A stretch of 14,682 nucleotides of DNA from an uncultured Variovorax sp. (GTDB taxonomy: Bacteria; Pseudomonadota; Gammaproteobacteria; Burkholderiales; Burkholderiaceae). The position numbers and the translations under genes were made by a program. The DNA is taken from contig CAMLCW010000092.1 of the NCBI GenBank assembly GCA_946478645.1, forward strand, positions 1 to 14,682, read 5' to 3'. Below the pieces are notes generated by a model that saw only the letters and a list, made by a program, of their open reading frames with translations, was not told the DNA's origin and did no database searches. Shown here in pieces: positions 1 through 7,500 of this stretch (within the stretch, counting starts at the first letter, position 1; every line of letters begins with the position of its first letter).

Positions 1-746
1 TGGTGCAGCCGGCCGAGCTCGTGCACGGGCTGGTCGACACACTGCCGCCCAACGTCGCGCTCTACACCGACAGCCCCGTCACCGGCCTGCAGCAGCGCCA
101 GGGCTACGAGCTGCAGGTCGGCCCGCATCGCGTGCGCGCGCGCCAGGTGCTTCTTTGCGTCGGCACCGAGCTGCCGGCCTTCGGCCATGCCGCCTCGCGC
201 CAGCTTGCCGTCTTCACCTATGCCGGGCTCACGCGCGCCCTCAGCGACAGCGAGGCCGCAGCGCTGGGCGACGCTGCCGAATGGGGCGTGACACCGGTCG
301 AGCGACTCGAGGCGACCAGCCGCAAGGTCGGCGGCCGCCGCTACATGCTGCGCCTGGGCTTCTCGTACAAGACCGAACTCGCGCCCGAACAGGTGCGCAC
401 GATGCTGCAGGCCGGCCTGCAACAACGCTATCCCGGCCTGCCCGCCGACGTCTTCGAGCATGCCTGGGGCGGCGCCGTCGGCATGACGCGCAACGATGCG
501 CCGATCGTGCGCCAGCTTGCCGACGGCCTGCATGCGGTGGCTGGCTGCAACGCCTCGGGCATCCTCAAGATGACCGCGCTCGGCAGCCTGCTGGCCGACC
601 ATGCGACCGGTGTCCGCTCGCCGCTGCTCGACGAGACGCTGCAGCGCAGCCGCCCCGGCTTCATCCCGCCCGAGCCGATCCGCCGGCTCGCCTTCGAATG
701 GTCGCTGCGCCGCATGCGGCGCGAGCTGACCGAACCTACAACCTAG
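1..746 (+). CDS. FAD-dependent oxidoreductase, DAO family (5' truncated)
   Basis: This is the C-terminal part of a glycine-oxidase/DadA/PuuB-like flavoprotein that oxidises an amine or amino acid. The frame is open from the left window edge, so the N-terminal Rossmann GxGxxG motif and the true start lie outside; about 248 residues are visible. What can be seen is the segment VLLCVGTELPAFG, typical of the strand before the substrate domain; a substrate-binding half with RYMLRLGFSYK and AWGGAVGMTRNDAPIV; and the late flavin-contacting stretch GCNASGILKMTALG, followed by LLADH. This order is characteristic of the family. The stop is 24 nt before the amidohydrolase gene on the same strand, so co-transcription is likely. 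The substrate cannot be read from the sequence: gamma-glutamylputrescine, sarcosine-like or opine-like amines are all possible. Confidence 0.88.
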   Translation, partial: VQPAELVHGLVDTLPPNVALYTDSPVTGLQQRQGYELQVGPHRVRARQVLLCVGTELPAFGHAASRQLAVFTYAGLTRALSDSEAAALGDAAEWGVTPVERLEATSRKVGGRRYMLRLGFSYKTELAPEQVRTMLQAGLQQRYPGLPADVFEHAWGGAVGMTRNDAPIVRQLADGLHAVAGCNASGILKMTALGSLLADHATGVRSPLLDETLQRSRPGFIPPEPIRRLAFEWSLRRMRRELTEPTT

Positions 747-770
747 CAACCACTCCACTCCTTCAGTGCC

Positions 771-2444
771 ATGACCAAGACCCACGTCACCACCGTCTAC
801 GCCGCCCGCAGCATCCTCACCATGAACCCCATGCAGCCGCGCGCCACGCACGTGGCGGTGCGCGACGGCCGCATCCTCGCCGTCGGCGATCTCGCGCGCT
901 GCGCCGAATGGGGCGACTACACGCTCGACGAGCGCTTTGCCGACAAGGTGCTGATGCCGGGCCTGGTCGAAGGCCACTGCCACCTCAAGGAAGGCAGCAT
1001 GTGGGAGTGGACGTACACCGGCTGGTTCGACCGGCGCGATCCCGACGGCAAGGTCTGGCCCGGCCTGCGCTCGATGGACGAAGTGGTCGCGCGGCTCGCC
1101 GAGGTCGACGCGCGCATGGCGGCCGAGGGCGTGCCCGCCACCCAGCCGCTGATCGCCTGGGGCTTCGATCCGATCTACTTCGGCGGCGAGCGCATGACGG
1201 TCGAGCACCTCGACCGCGCGAGCGCCACGCGGCCGATCGTGATCTCGCATGCCAACGGCCACCTCATGAACGCCAACAGCGCGATGCTCAAGGTGGCCGA
1301 GATCACGCGCGACAACGACGTCGAGGGCGTGGTCAAGTTCGCGCCCGGCCATGCGCAGGCCGGCGAGCCCACGGGCGAGCTGCAGGAACCCGCCGCCATG
1401 TTCCTGGTGCTGCGCAAGATCAACAATGCCGGCCTGCTCGCGCCCATGACCGAAGCCGGCGTGCGCTCGTTCGCGCGGCTGGCCTGCCGCCAGGGCGTGA
1501 CCACGGCGACCGACCTCGTCAACAAGCTCGGTGAGAACGACGTGCAGGTGCTCGAGCGCACGCTCGCGGACGACAGCGTGTCGATCCGCCTGCTGCCCGC
1601 GTTCCAGGCCTTCCACGGCACGCATGCGGCACCCGCCGGCGCCGAGCACGTGAAGACGCTGATGGCGCGCAACACCGACCGGCTGCGCTACGGCCTCGTC
1701 AAGATGATGCTCGACGGCTCGATCCAGGGCTTCTCGGCGCGGCTGCGCTGGCCCGGGCATTTCAACGGCGCGCCCAACGGCATCTGGGTCACGGCGCCTG
1801 CGCAGTACGAGACCGACTTCGAGACTTACCACCGCGCCGGCCTCACCATCCACACCCACACCAACGGCGACGAGGCCAGCGAAGCCGCCATCGACGCCAT
1901 CGAGCGCGTGCTCGCGCGTGCGCCGCGGCGCGACCACCGCCACACGCTGCAGCACGGCCAGATGATCGATGCGCCGCTGTTCCGCCGCATGGCCGCGCTG
2001 GGCCTGAGCGCCAACCTGTTCGCGAACCACCTTTGGTACTGGGGCGACCAGCACTACGAGATGACCATGGGCCCCGACCGCGCGCACCGGCTCGACGCCT
2101 GCGGCAGTGCGCTCGCGGCGGGCGTGCCGCTCGCGATCCACTCCGATGCGCCGGTCACGCCGCTCGGGCCGCTGTTCACCGCCTGGTGCGCGGTGAACCG
2201 CATCACGCCCAAGGGCCGCGTGCTCGGCGAGAGCGAGAAGCTCACGGTCATGCAGGCGCTGCACGCGATCACGCTCGGCCCGGCCTGGACGCTGAAGCTC
2301 GACGGCGAGATCGGCAGCATCGAATGCGGCAAGCGCGCCGACTTCTGCGTGCTCGAGGACGATCCGCTCGAAGTCGATCCGGCGGCGCTCAAGGACCTGC
2401 GCGTCTGGGGCACGGTGCTTTCCGGCCGCGTGTTCGAGGCATGA
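771..2444 (+). CDS. Amidohydrolase family 3 metal-dependent hydrolase (YtcJ-like)
   Basis: A 557-residue TIM-barrel hydrolase of the amidohydrolase superfamily, expected to hydrolyse an amide, formamide or cyclic C-N bond using bound divalent metal. The N-terminal beta-sandwich is followed by the first metal motif GLVEGHCH (His69 and His71); the family usually has Asp two residues before the first His, here it is Gly68 preceded by Glu67. Further metal or catalytic positions are HTHTNGD (His361, His363), LQHGQM (His395) and AIHSDAPVTP (His457, Asp459), followed by the usual C-terminal sandwich strand with IGSIECGKRADFCVLEDDPLEVD. The length is normal for the YtcJ/N-substituted formamide deformylase-like group. 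The ATG at 771 is kept because the N-terminus aligns with the family, but no Shine-Dalgarno sequence precedes it. The stop overlaps the start of the CobW GTPase. Family assignment is firm, substrate unknown. Confidence 0.92.
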   Translation: MTKTHVTTVYAARSILTMNPMQPRATHVAVRDGRILAVGDLARCAEWGDYTLDERFADKVLMPGLVEGHCHLKEGSMWEWTYTGWFDRRDPDGKVWPGLRSMDEVVARLAEVDARMAAEGVPATQPLIAWGFDPIYFGGERMTVEHLDRASATRPIVISHANGHLMNANSAMLKVAEITRDNDVEGVVKFAPGHAQAGEPTGELQEPAAMFLVLRKINNAGLLAPMTEAGVRSFARLACRQGVTTATDLVNKLGENDVQVLERTLADDSVSIRLLPAFQAFHGTHAAPAGAEHVKTLMARNTDRLRYGLVKMMLDGSIQGFSARLRWPGHFNGAPNGIWVTAPAQYETDFETYHRAGLTIHTHTNGDEASEAAIDAIERVLARAPRRDHRHTLQHGQMIDAPLFRRMAALGLSANLFANHLWYWGDQHYEMTMGPDRAHRLDACGSALAAGVPLAIHSDAPVTPLGPLFTAWCAVNRITPKGRVLGESEKLTVMQALHAITLGPAWTLKLDGEIGSIECGKRADFCVLEDDPLEVDPAALKDLRVWGTVLSGRVFEA

Positions 2445-3418
2445 CGGCGGTACGCCGCATTCCGCTCACCGTCGTCGGCGGTTTTCTGGGCGCGGGCAAG
2501 ACCACGCTGCTCAACCGCTGGCTGCGCGAGGCCCAGGGCCTGCGCATGGCGGTGCTGGTCAACGACTTCGGCGCGCTCAACATCGACGCCGACCTGATCG
2601 CCGCCACGCACGGCGACACGGTCGCGCTGACCAACGGCTGCGTCTGCTGCCAGATCGGCGACGACCTGGGCCGCGCACTGGTGCAGGTGATCGAGTCGGC
2701 CACGCCCTTCGATGCGGTGGTGATCGAGGCGAGCGGCGTGTCGGACCCGTGGCGCATCGCGCAGATCGGCATGGCCGCGCCCGAGCTGAGCCTCGAAGCC
2801 GTGGTGGTGCTGGTCGATGCGAGCGCGGTGGCGCAGCAGTCGCGCGACCCGCTGCTTGCAGACACGCTGGCGCGCCAGCTGACCTCGGCCGATCTCGTCG
2901 TCGTCAACAAGGCCGACCTGGCCGACGCGGCCGCGCTCGCGGCCGCGCACGCCTGGGCCGAAGCCGCCGCACCGGGCACGCCGCGCATCGAGGCCGTGCA
3001 GTCGGCGGTGCCGCTGGCGCTGCTGTCCGGCTTGCCGGCGCCCGCCGCCTCCGCATGCGCCACCTGTGGCGTCGATCACGATCACGATCACGATCACAGC
3101 CATGATCACGATCACGCGCCCGACCACGGCGCCATGTTTCAGACCTGGAGCGCGCATCCGGCCGAGGCGATTCCCGCCGACACGCTGCGCGCGTGGCTCG
3201 GCGACATGCCGCCCGGCGTGCTGCGCCTCAAGGGATGGTTGCGCACCCGCCGCGGCAGCCCCGAAGGCGACGAATGGGCGGAGATTCAGTTCGCGGGCCG
3301 CCACGGCAGCGTGCGCCGGGCGCCGGCGCCACGCGACGGGACGGCCGCCGTGGTGGCCATCGGCCTGCGCGGACAGTTGCCCGAAGCGGCACTGAGCGGC
3401 TTCTTCCAGACGCGCTGA
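2441..3418 (+). CDS. COG0523 (CobW/YjiA-like) G3E GTPase, putative metallochaperone
   Basis: A 325-residue P-loop GTPase of the COG0523 family, whose members deliver zinc, cobalt or other metals to target enzymes in the cytoplasm. Visible motifs are the Walker A GGFLGAGKT (13-21), the family metal motif GCVCC (66-70), VIEASG (95-99) and the guanine-specificity motif NKAD (156-159). A second potential metal site follows: CATC (206-209) and a run of alternating Asp and His at 212-229 with eight histidines. The C-terminal CobW_C domain is recognisable from LRLKGWLRTR to the end. The start overlaps the hydrolase stop as ATGA, indicating translational coupling; the upstream in-frame extension to 2033 lies wholly inside the hydrolase gene and was not used. 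Because the neighbour is a histidine-ligated metal hydrolase, that enzyme is the obvious client candidate; this is inference from context. Which metal it carries cannot be told. Confidence 0.93.
   Translation: MTAVRRIPLTVVGGFLGAGKTTLLNRWLREAQGLRMAVLVNDFGALNIDADLIAATHGDTVALTNGCVCCQIGDDLGRALVQVIESATPFDAVVIEASGVSDPWRIAQIGMAAPELSLEAVVVLVDASAVAQQSRDPLLADTLARQLTSADLVVVNKADLADAAALAAAHAWAEAAAPGTPRIEAVQSAVPLALLSGLPAPAASACATCGVDHDHDHDHSHDHDHAPDHGAMFQTWSAHPAEAIPADTLRAWLGDMPPGVLRLKGWLRTRRGSPEGDEWAEIQFAGRHGSVRRAPAPRDGTAAVVAIGLRGQLPEAALSGFFQTR
3074..3115 (+). repeat. Hexanucleotide tandem repeat GATCAC encoding Asp-His
   Basis: Seven 6-nt units, six of them exactly GATCAC (starting at 3074, 3080, 3086, 3092, 3104 and 3110) and one diverged (AGCCAT at 3098). 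They encode the Asp-His metal-binding loop of the CobW protein. Because the unit is two codons, slippage would change the number of His residues without breaking the frame. Each exact unit also contains a GATC site. Confidence 0.9.
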
Positions 3419-3429
3419 GCGCAGGTCGT

Positions 3430-3467
3430 GGTGCAATTGTGCGTCGACATCATTCAACGCGTGCACC
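3430..3467 (+). promoter_or_regulatory. Inverted repeat abutting the acetyltransferase start codon
   Basis: GGTGCA at 3430-3435 is complementary to TGCACC at 3462-3467, which ends directly before the ATG at 3468; adding T3429 and A3468 makes 7 bp. The loop is 26 nt. No purine-rich ribosome binding site is seen before this ATG. The pairing could partly hide the start codon, or it may be chance in GC-rich sequence. Confidence 0.25.
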
Positions 3468-3932
3468 ATGACAACGTCTTCGCTGCTGATCCGCCCGCCC
3501 GTGCCCGATGACTTCGCGGCCTGGAAGCCGCTCTGGGACGGCTACAACGCCTTCTACGGGCGCGAGGGCCCGACCGCCCTGCCCGACGAGATCACGCAGG
3601 TCACCTGGCAGCGCTTCTTCGATGCCTACGAGCCGGTGCATGCGCTGGTGGCCGAGCGCGACGGCGAGCTCTTGGGGCTGGTCCACTACCTGTTCCACCG
3701 AAGCACCACGCGCATCGAACCCAACTGCTACCTGCAGGACCTGTTCACGCGCACCTCGGAGCGCGGCCGCGGCATCGGCCGGCAGCTGATCGAAGGCGTG
3801 TACACGCAGGTGCGGCGCGCGGGCGCCCATCGCGTCTATTGGCAGACCCACACCACCAACAGCGCCGGCCGCGCGCTCTACGACAAGCTCGCCTCGCACG
3901 ACGGCTTCATCGTCTACGGCACGATGGTCTGA
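3468..3932 (+). CDS. GNAT family N-acetyltransferase
   Basis: A 154-residue single-domain acetyltransferase that would transfer an acetyl group from acetyl-CoA to an amine on an unknown acceptor. The acetyl-CoA pyrophosphate-binding motif A is clear as RGRGIG (99-104), preceded by the beta-4 strand YLQDLFT and followed by the helix RQLIEGVYTQVRRAG. Motif B is represented by NSAGRALYDKLA (131-142), and the end GFIVYGTMV is the usual last strand. The start ATG gives a standard N-terminus (LLIRPPVPDDF). It lies 49 nt after the CobW gene on the same strand, so it may be read through from that operon, but nothing ties its function to it. Its stop faces the stop of the small secreted protein gene with a 13-nt gap. 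Confidence 0.92.
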   Translation: MTTSSLLIRPPVPDDFAAWKPLWDGYNAFYGREGPTALPDEITQVTWQRFFDAYEPVHALVAERDGELLGLVHYLFHRSTTRIEPNCYLQDLFTRTSERGRGIGRQLIEGVYTQVRRAGAHRVYWQTHTTNSAGRALYDKLASHDGFIVYGTMV

Positions 3933-3945
3933 GCCGCGGGCTTGA

Positions 3946-4296
3946 TCAGTACTTGATGGTGACGCCGGCCTTCACGCCGTTGTTGTTTTTTCCATCAGTC
4001 GACACGCCACCCGAGAGCGACAGGTCACCGCCGGTGCTCGCGCCCAGCGAGTAGACCGGCTTGGGCATCGAGGTGTCGGTGCCGATGTAGGTGCCGCTGC
4101 CGTCGGGGCGCTGCACGCCGACGGTGGCGCCCTTGGTGACCGCCGAAGTCTCGGTCGGCGTGACATTGGGCGCGATGTAGACCGTGCCCTTCTCGTCGCT
4201 GTCGACCGGCAGCTTCAGCGGTTCCGCGGCTGCGGTGATGGTGAAGGCGGCCCAGCACGCGGCCGTGCCCAGGCACACGAATATCGATCTGCTCAT
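3946..4296 (-). CDS. Small secreted protein of unknown function
   Basis: A 116-residue protein with a clear Sec signal peptide: short basic N-terminus (MSRS), hydrophobic core IFVCLGTAACWAAFTIT, and a likely cleavage after TAAA before Glu25. The mature part is about 92 residues, free of cysteine, rich in Gly, Thr, Ser and Asp, and ends in alternating hydrophobic strands and a terminal aromatic residue (VKAGVTIKY). I recognise no family. The ATG at 4296 was preferred to the open extension to 4377 because it gives a proper signal peptide and is preceded by AGGA with 8-nt spacing. It is transcribed divergently from the autotransporter across a 255-nt gap, so shared regulation or function in the cell envelope is possible but unproven. 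A slippery heptamer lies near its 3' end (3985-3991). Confidence 0.72.
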   Translation of the reverse strand: MSRSIFVCLGTAACWAAFTITAAAEPLKLPVDSDEKGTVYIAPNVTPTETSAVTKGATVGVQRPDGSGTYIGTDTSMPKPVYSLGASTGGDLSLSGGVSTDGKNNNGVKAGVTIKY

Positions 4297-4304
4297 GCGC
4301 CAGA

Positions 4305-4308
4305 TCCT
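4305..4308 (-). promoter_or_regulatory. Ribosome binding site of the small secreted protein
   Basis: The minus strand reads AGGA here, 8 nt before the ATG at 4296. It decides the start in favour of the signal-peptide-bearing form over the longer open frame. Confidence 0.55.
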
Positions 4309-4482
4309 GGGGGCGGCGCGCGGCCACACCTGTAGGACGAGGCAGCAAGCAGGCCGCTCCGGCAGGCGCTTTGTCATGGTCGCGGGACGCGGTAGGCGTG
4401 ACGCTTGACTCCCCGCGCAGGGGGCGCACGGCTCATGCCCGTTCGCGTGGCGATTCCTACAGTGGGTTCACGGCGGCAGACC

Positions 4483-4512
4483 CCCGGCTTCTTCGTGAGC
4501 CGGGCGACGAAG
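4483..4512 (+). promoter_or_regulatory. Two mutually exclusive hairpins in the autotransporter leader
   Basis: CCCGGCT (4483-4489) pairs with AGCCGGG (4498-4504) as a perfect 7-bp stem with an 8-nt loop. The loop contains CTTCGT (4491-4496), which is complementary to ACGAAG (4507-4512), so the two pairings compete. They lie 40-70 nt upstream of the autotransporter ATG. They could form an RNA switch or be chance structure in GC-rich DNA. Confidence 0.3.
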
Positions 4513-4540
4513 GGGCGTGCGCCAGCAACAACTCGCGACA

Positions 4541-4544
4541 AAGG
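4541..4544 (+). promoter_or_regulatory. Ribosome binding site of the autotransporter
   Basis: AAGG (within AAAGG) precedes the ATG at 4552 by 7 nt. Together with the conserved ESPR start MNKIFR it fixes the start at 4552 rather than at the in-frame ATG at 4435. Confidence 0.6.
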
Positions 4545-4551
4545 TAACGCA

Positions 4552-7500
4552 ATGAACAAGATCTTCAGGAGCCTCTGGAACCCCACGCTCGGCACCTACG
4601 TGGCGGCGCCCGAGAGCGCGCGCGGGCATGCCCGGTCGGCCGGCGCGCGCGCCGTGGCGGTTTCGGTGCTGCTGCTCGGCAGCGGCGCGGGCATCGCGGG
4701 CGGCGGCGCAGGCGGTGAACCCATGGGCGATCCCAGGCTGCACGCCGGCGCGGGCGGCAGCGACGGCAACGGCGGCGCAGGTGCGCTCAACGACAGCAAC
4801 CTGGGCGCACGAGGCGGCGACGGCGGTGCATCGACCGAGGCCGGCGGCACCGCCGGCGCGAGTGCGAACGTGGGCAGCTTCGCCGGCGCAACCGCGGGCG
4901 CGGGGGGAGCGGCGGGCGTGCTGCCGGGCGCCGACGGCACCGCGGGCGAATCGCACACGGGCGGCTTTGGCCACGGCAATGGCTATGGCGGCGGCGGCGG
5001 TGGCGGGGCCATCGGCCTTGCCATCGGTGCAGCCAGCCCGGTCTCGATCGGCAGCCACACGGGCGGCGCGGGTGGCACCGGCGGCAACGGTTATTGGGCT
5101 GCGGGCGGCGGCGGTGCCGGCGGCCACGGCGCTACCCTGCTCGATCCCACGGGAGCCCACCTTGCGTCGGGCAGTTCGACCGGCGGTGCGGGTGGCGACG
5201 GCGGCAGCGCCTTCTCGCAAGCGGGCGGCGGCGGCAGTGGCGGCAGCGGATTCTTCCTGCGCACCACGACCGCCGGCGCCGCGTTCACCCACAGCGGCAG
5301 CATGCTCGGCGGCGCAGGTGGTGCGGGCGGTGCCGAGCTGCTGCCGACGCGCAGCAATGCCTCGGGCGGCGGCGGCGGCGCGGGCGGCCACGGGCTCACG
5401 CTCGACGGCAGCGCCGCGGGCAGCGTGCACAACACCGGCCTGATCACGGGCGGTGCCGGTGGCGCGGGCGGTGCCGGCGGCGGCGGCGCGGGCGGCTCGG
5501 GCGCACCGGGCAGCGGCGGCGATGGCGGCGACGGCATCCGGTCGGTCGGCGTGGGTGCGGTGATCGACAACGGCGGCAGCATCGCAGGCGGCGCGGGCGG
5601 CATCGGCGGCGCCAACAGCCACGGCGGCGCGGCGGGCGCCGGCGGTGCCGGTGGCGCGGGCGTGACCGGCGCGAACCTTGCCATCTCGAACAGCGGCACC
5701 ATTGCCGGCGGCCTCGGCAGCGATGGCGTGACGCGCGCGCCGGCCGTGCAGTTCACGGGTGGCAGCCAGAACAGCCTGACCGTGAACGCGGGCTCCTCGC
5801 TCGAAGGCGCGATCGCGATCGAGGTCGGTTCGAGCGCCCGCATCGCGGCGGGCGCCGACGGCATCGACATGCCCAATGCGCTGCAACTGGGCGGCACCGG
5901 CACCATCGACACGCAAGGCCGCGGGATGGTCTGGTCGGGCCCGATCGTGGGCGCGGGCAACCTCGTGAAGGACGGCGCCGGCACGCTGACGCTTTCGGCG
6001 GCCAACAGCCACGGCGGCAGCACCCGTGTCGCGGCCGGCACGCTGCGCGCGGGCGCGGCCGGCACGCTGAGCCCGGCGAGCGCGGTCGTGGTCGATGCGG
6101 GCGCCATGCTCGACCTCGCGGGCCACAGCCAGACCATCGGAGGCATGGCGAACAGCGGCGTCGTCTCGCTCCTGAGCGGCACGCCGGGCGCCACACTCAC
6201 GGTGCAGGGGCCCTGGGTCGGCAACGGCGGCACGCTGCGCCTGGGCACCGCGCTCGGCGCGAGCAACAGCCTGAGCGACCGTTTGATCCTGAGCGGCTGC
6301 ACCGCCATCGCGAGCGGCACTACCTTCGTGCAGATCACCAACCTCGCGGGCCTCGGTGCGCTGACCAGCGGCAACGGCATCGAGGTCGTGACCGCGATGA
6401 ACGGCGCCACCACCACCGCGCAGACCACGCGCGACGCCTTCGTGCTGGCCGGCGGCCACGTCGATGCGGGCGCTTACGAATACCGGCTGCACGCGGCCGA
6501 CGCAGCCGGCGCGGGCGAGAACTGGTACCTGCGCTCGGGCATCGCGGTGCCGCCTCCACCGCCTCCACCGCCTCCGCCGCCACCCCCGCCGCCGCCCGGC
6601 CCGCCGGGACCGCCTGCGCCTCCCGCCCCTCCGGCCCCTCCCGCGCCACCGCCCGACGAGGAACCCAACCCGCCGCGCAACAGCCCCGGCGGCACCACGC
6701 CCGGCGCCATCGGCGGCGTGACCATTCCCACCTACCGCGTCGAAGTGCCGCTGCTCGCCGCGCTGCCCGAGCAGTTCCGCCAGGGCAACCTCGCCATGGT
6801 GGGCAACCTGCACCAGCGCGTGGGCGACGACGGCGTGATGGGTGCCAGCAGCAGCGCGGCCGCGCCCGGCCAGCAGAACCACCGCCAAGCCTGGGCCCGC
6901 CTGATTCGCACCGACCGCACCATCGGCCAGGCCGGCACCGCCAGCCCGACGAGCGAAGGGCATCTCACGGGCATCCAGACCGGCACCGACCTCTGGGCCG
7001 ATCCGAACTGGCGCGTCGGCGTCTATGTCGGCCAGCTCGAAGGCACCCAGCGTGTGAACGGTTTCGCGCGCGGCCTGCCCGGCTTGGCCGTCGGCAGCAA
7101 CGAACTGCGCAGCCAGTTCCTGGGCGCGTATGCCACCTGGAAGAACGACAGCGGCCTCTACGTCGACGGCGTGCTGCAGGGCGGCCGACACCGCTACACC
7201 GCGAGCACCACGCTCGGGTCGGCGAGCTCGGGCAAAGGCCACAGCCTGCTGGCCTCGATCGAAGCCGGCAAAGCCTTCCGGCTCTCGCCCGAATGGACCC
7301 TGGAGCCGCAACTGCAACTGGTGCACCAGCGCATCAGCCTCGACGACGCAGGCATCGTCGGCGCGATCGTGCAGCAGGACAGCCACAGCGGCTGGGTGGT
7401 GCGCGCCGGCGTGCGCGTCAAGGGCGACCTCACCACCGCCGCCGGTCCGCTGCAGCCCTATGCGCGGCTCAACCTCTACCGCAGCAGCAACGGCACCGAC

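Larger units (their letters stand above)
4297..4551. other. Divergent intergenic region between secreted protein and autotransporter genes
   Basis: This 255-nt stretch must hold the promoters of both divergent genes. I could not identify a convincing -35/-10 pair: TTGACT at 4405-4410 resembles a -35 box but has no matching -10, and TACAGT at 4458-4463 resembles a -10 without a -35. The plus-strand autotransporter frame stays open back to 4405, including an ATG at 4435, but the protein start is better placed at 4552. A hairpin occupies 4483-4504. Ribosome binding sites lie at both ends. Confidence 0.6.

Noticed and set aside
155..1534. 459-codon plus-strand frame across the oxidase-hydrolase junction
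   Set aside because: Arg/Ala/His-rich out-of-frame reading of two genes with clear family motifs.
2054..3469. 471-codon minus-strand frame opposite the hydrolase and CobW genes
   Set aside because: Spans two well supported genes and their junction, and shows no recognisable domain; a composition artefact.
4405..4410. TTGACT as a -35 box for the autotransporter
   Set aside because: No acceptable -10 sequence at 16-18 nt spacing.
4405..4551. N-terminal extension of the autotransporter (TTG 4405 or ATG 4435)
   Set aside because: It would bury the ESPR signal peptide inside the protein; the ATG at 4552 has a ribosome binding site and the conserved MNKIFR start.
4468..7386. 972-codon open frame antisense to the autotransporter
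   Set aside because: It is the mirror of a glycine-codon-rich gene with G/C third positions, which removes antisense stops. The product is an Ala/Arg-rich low-complexity chain with no domain, and the plus-strand gene has full family structure.
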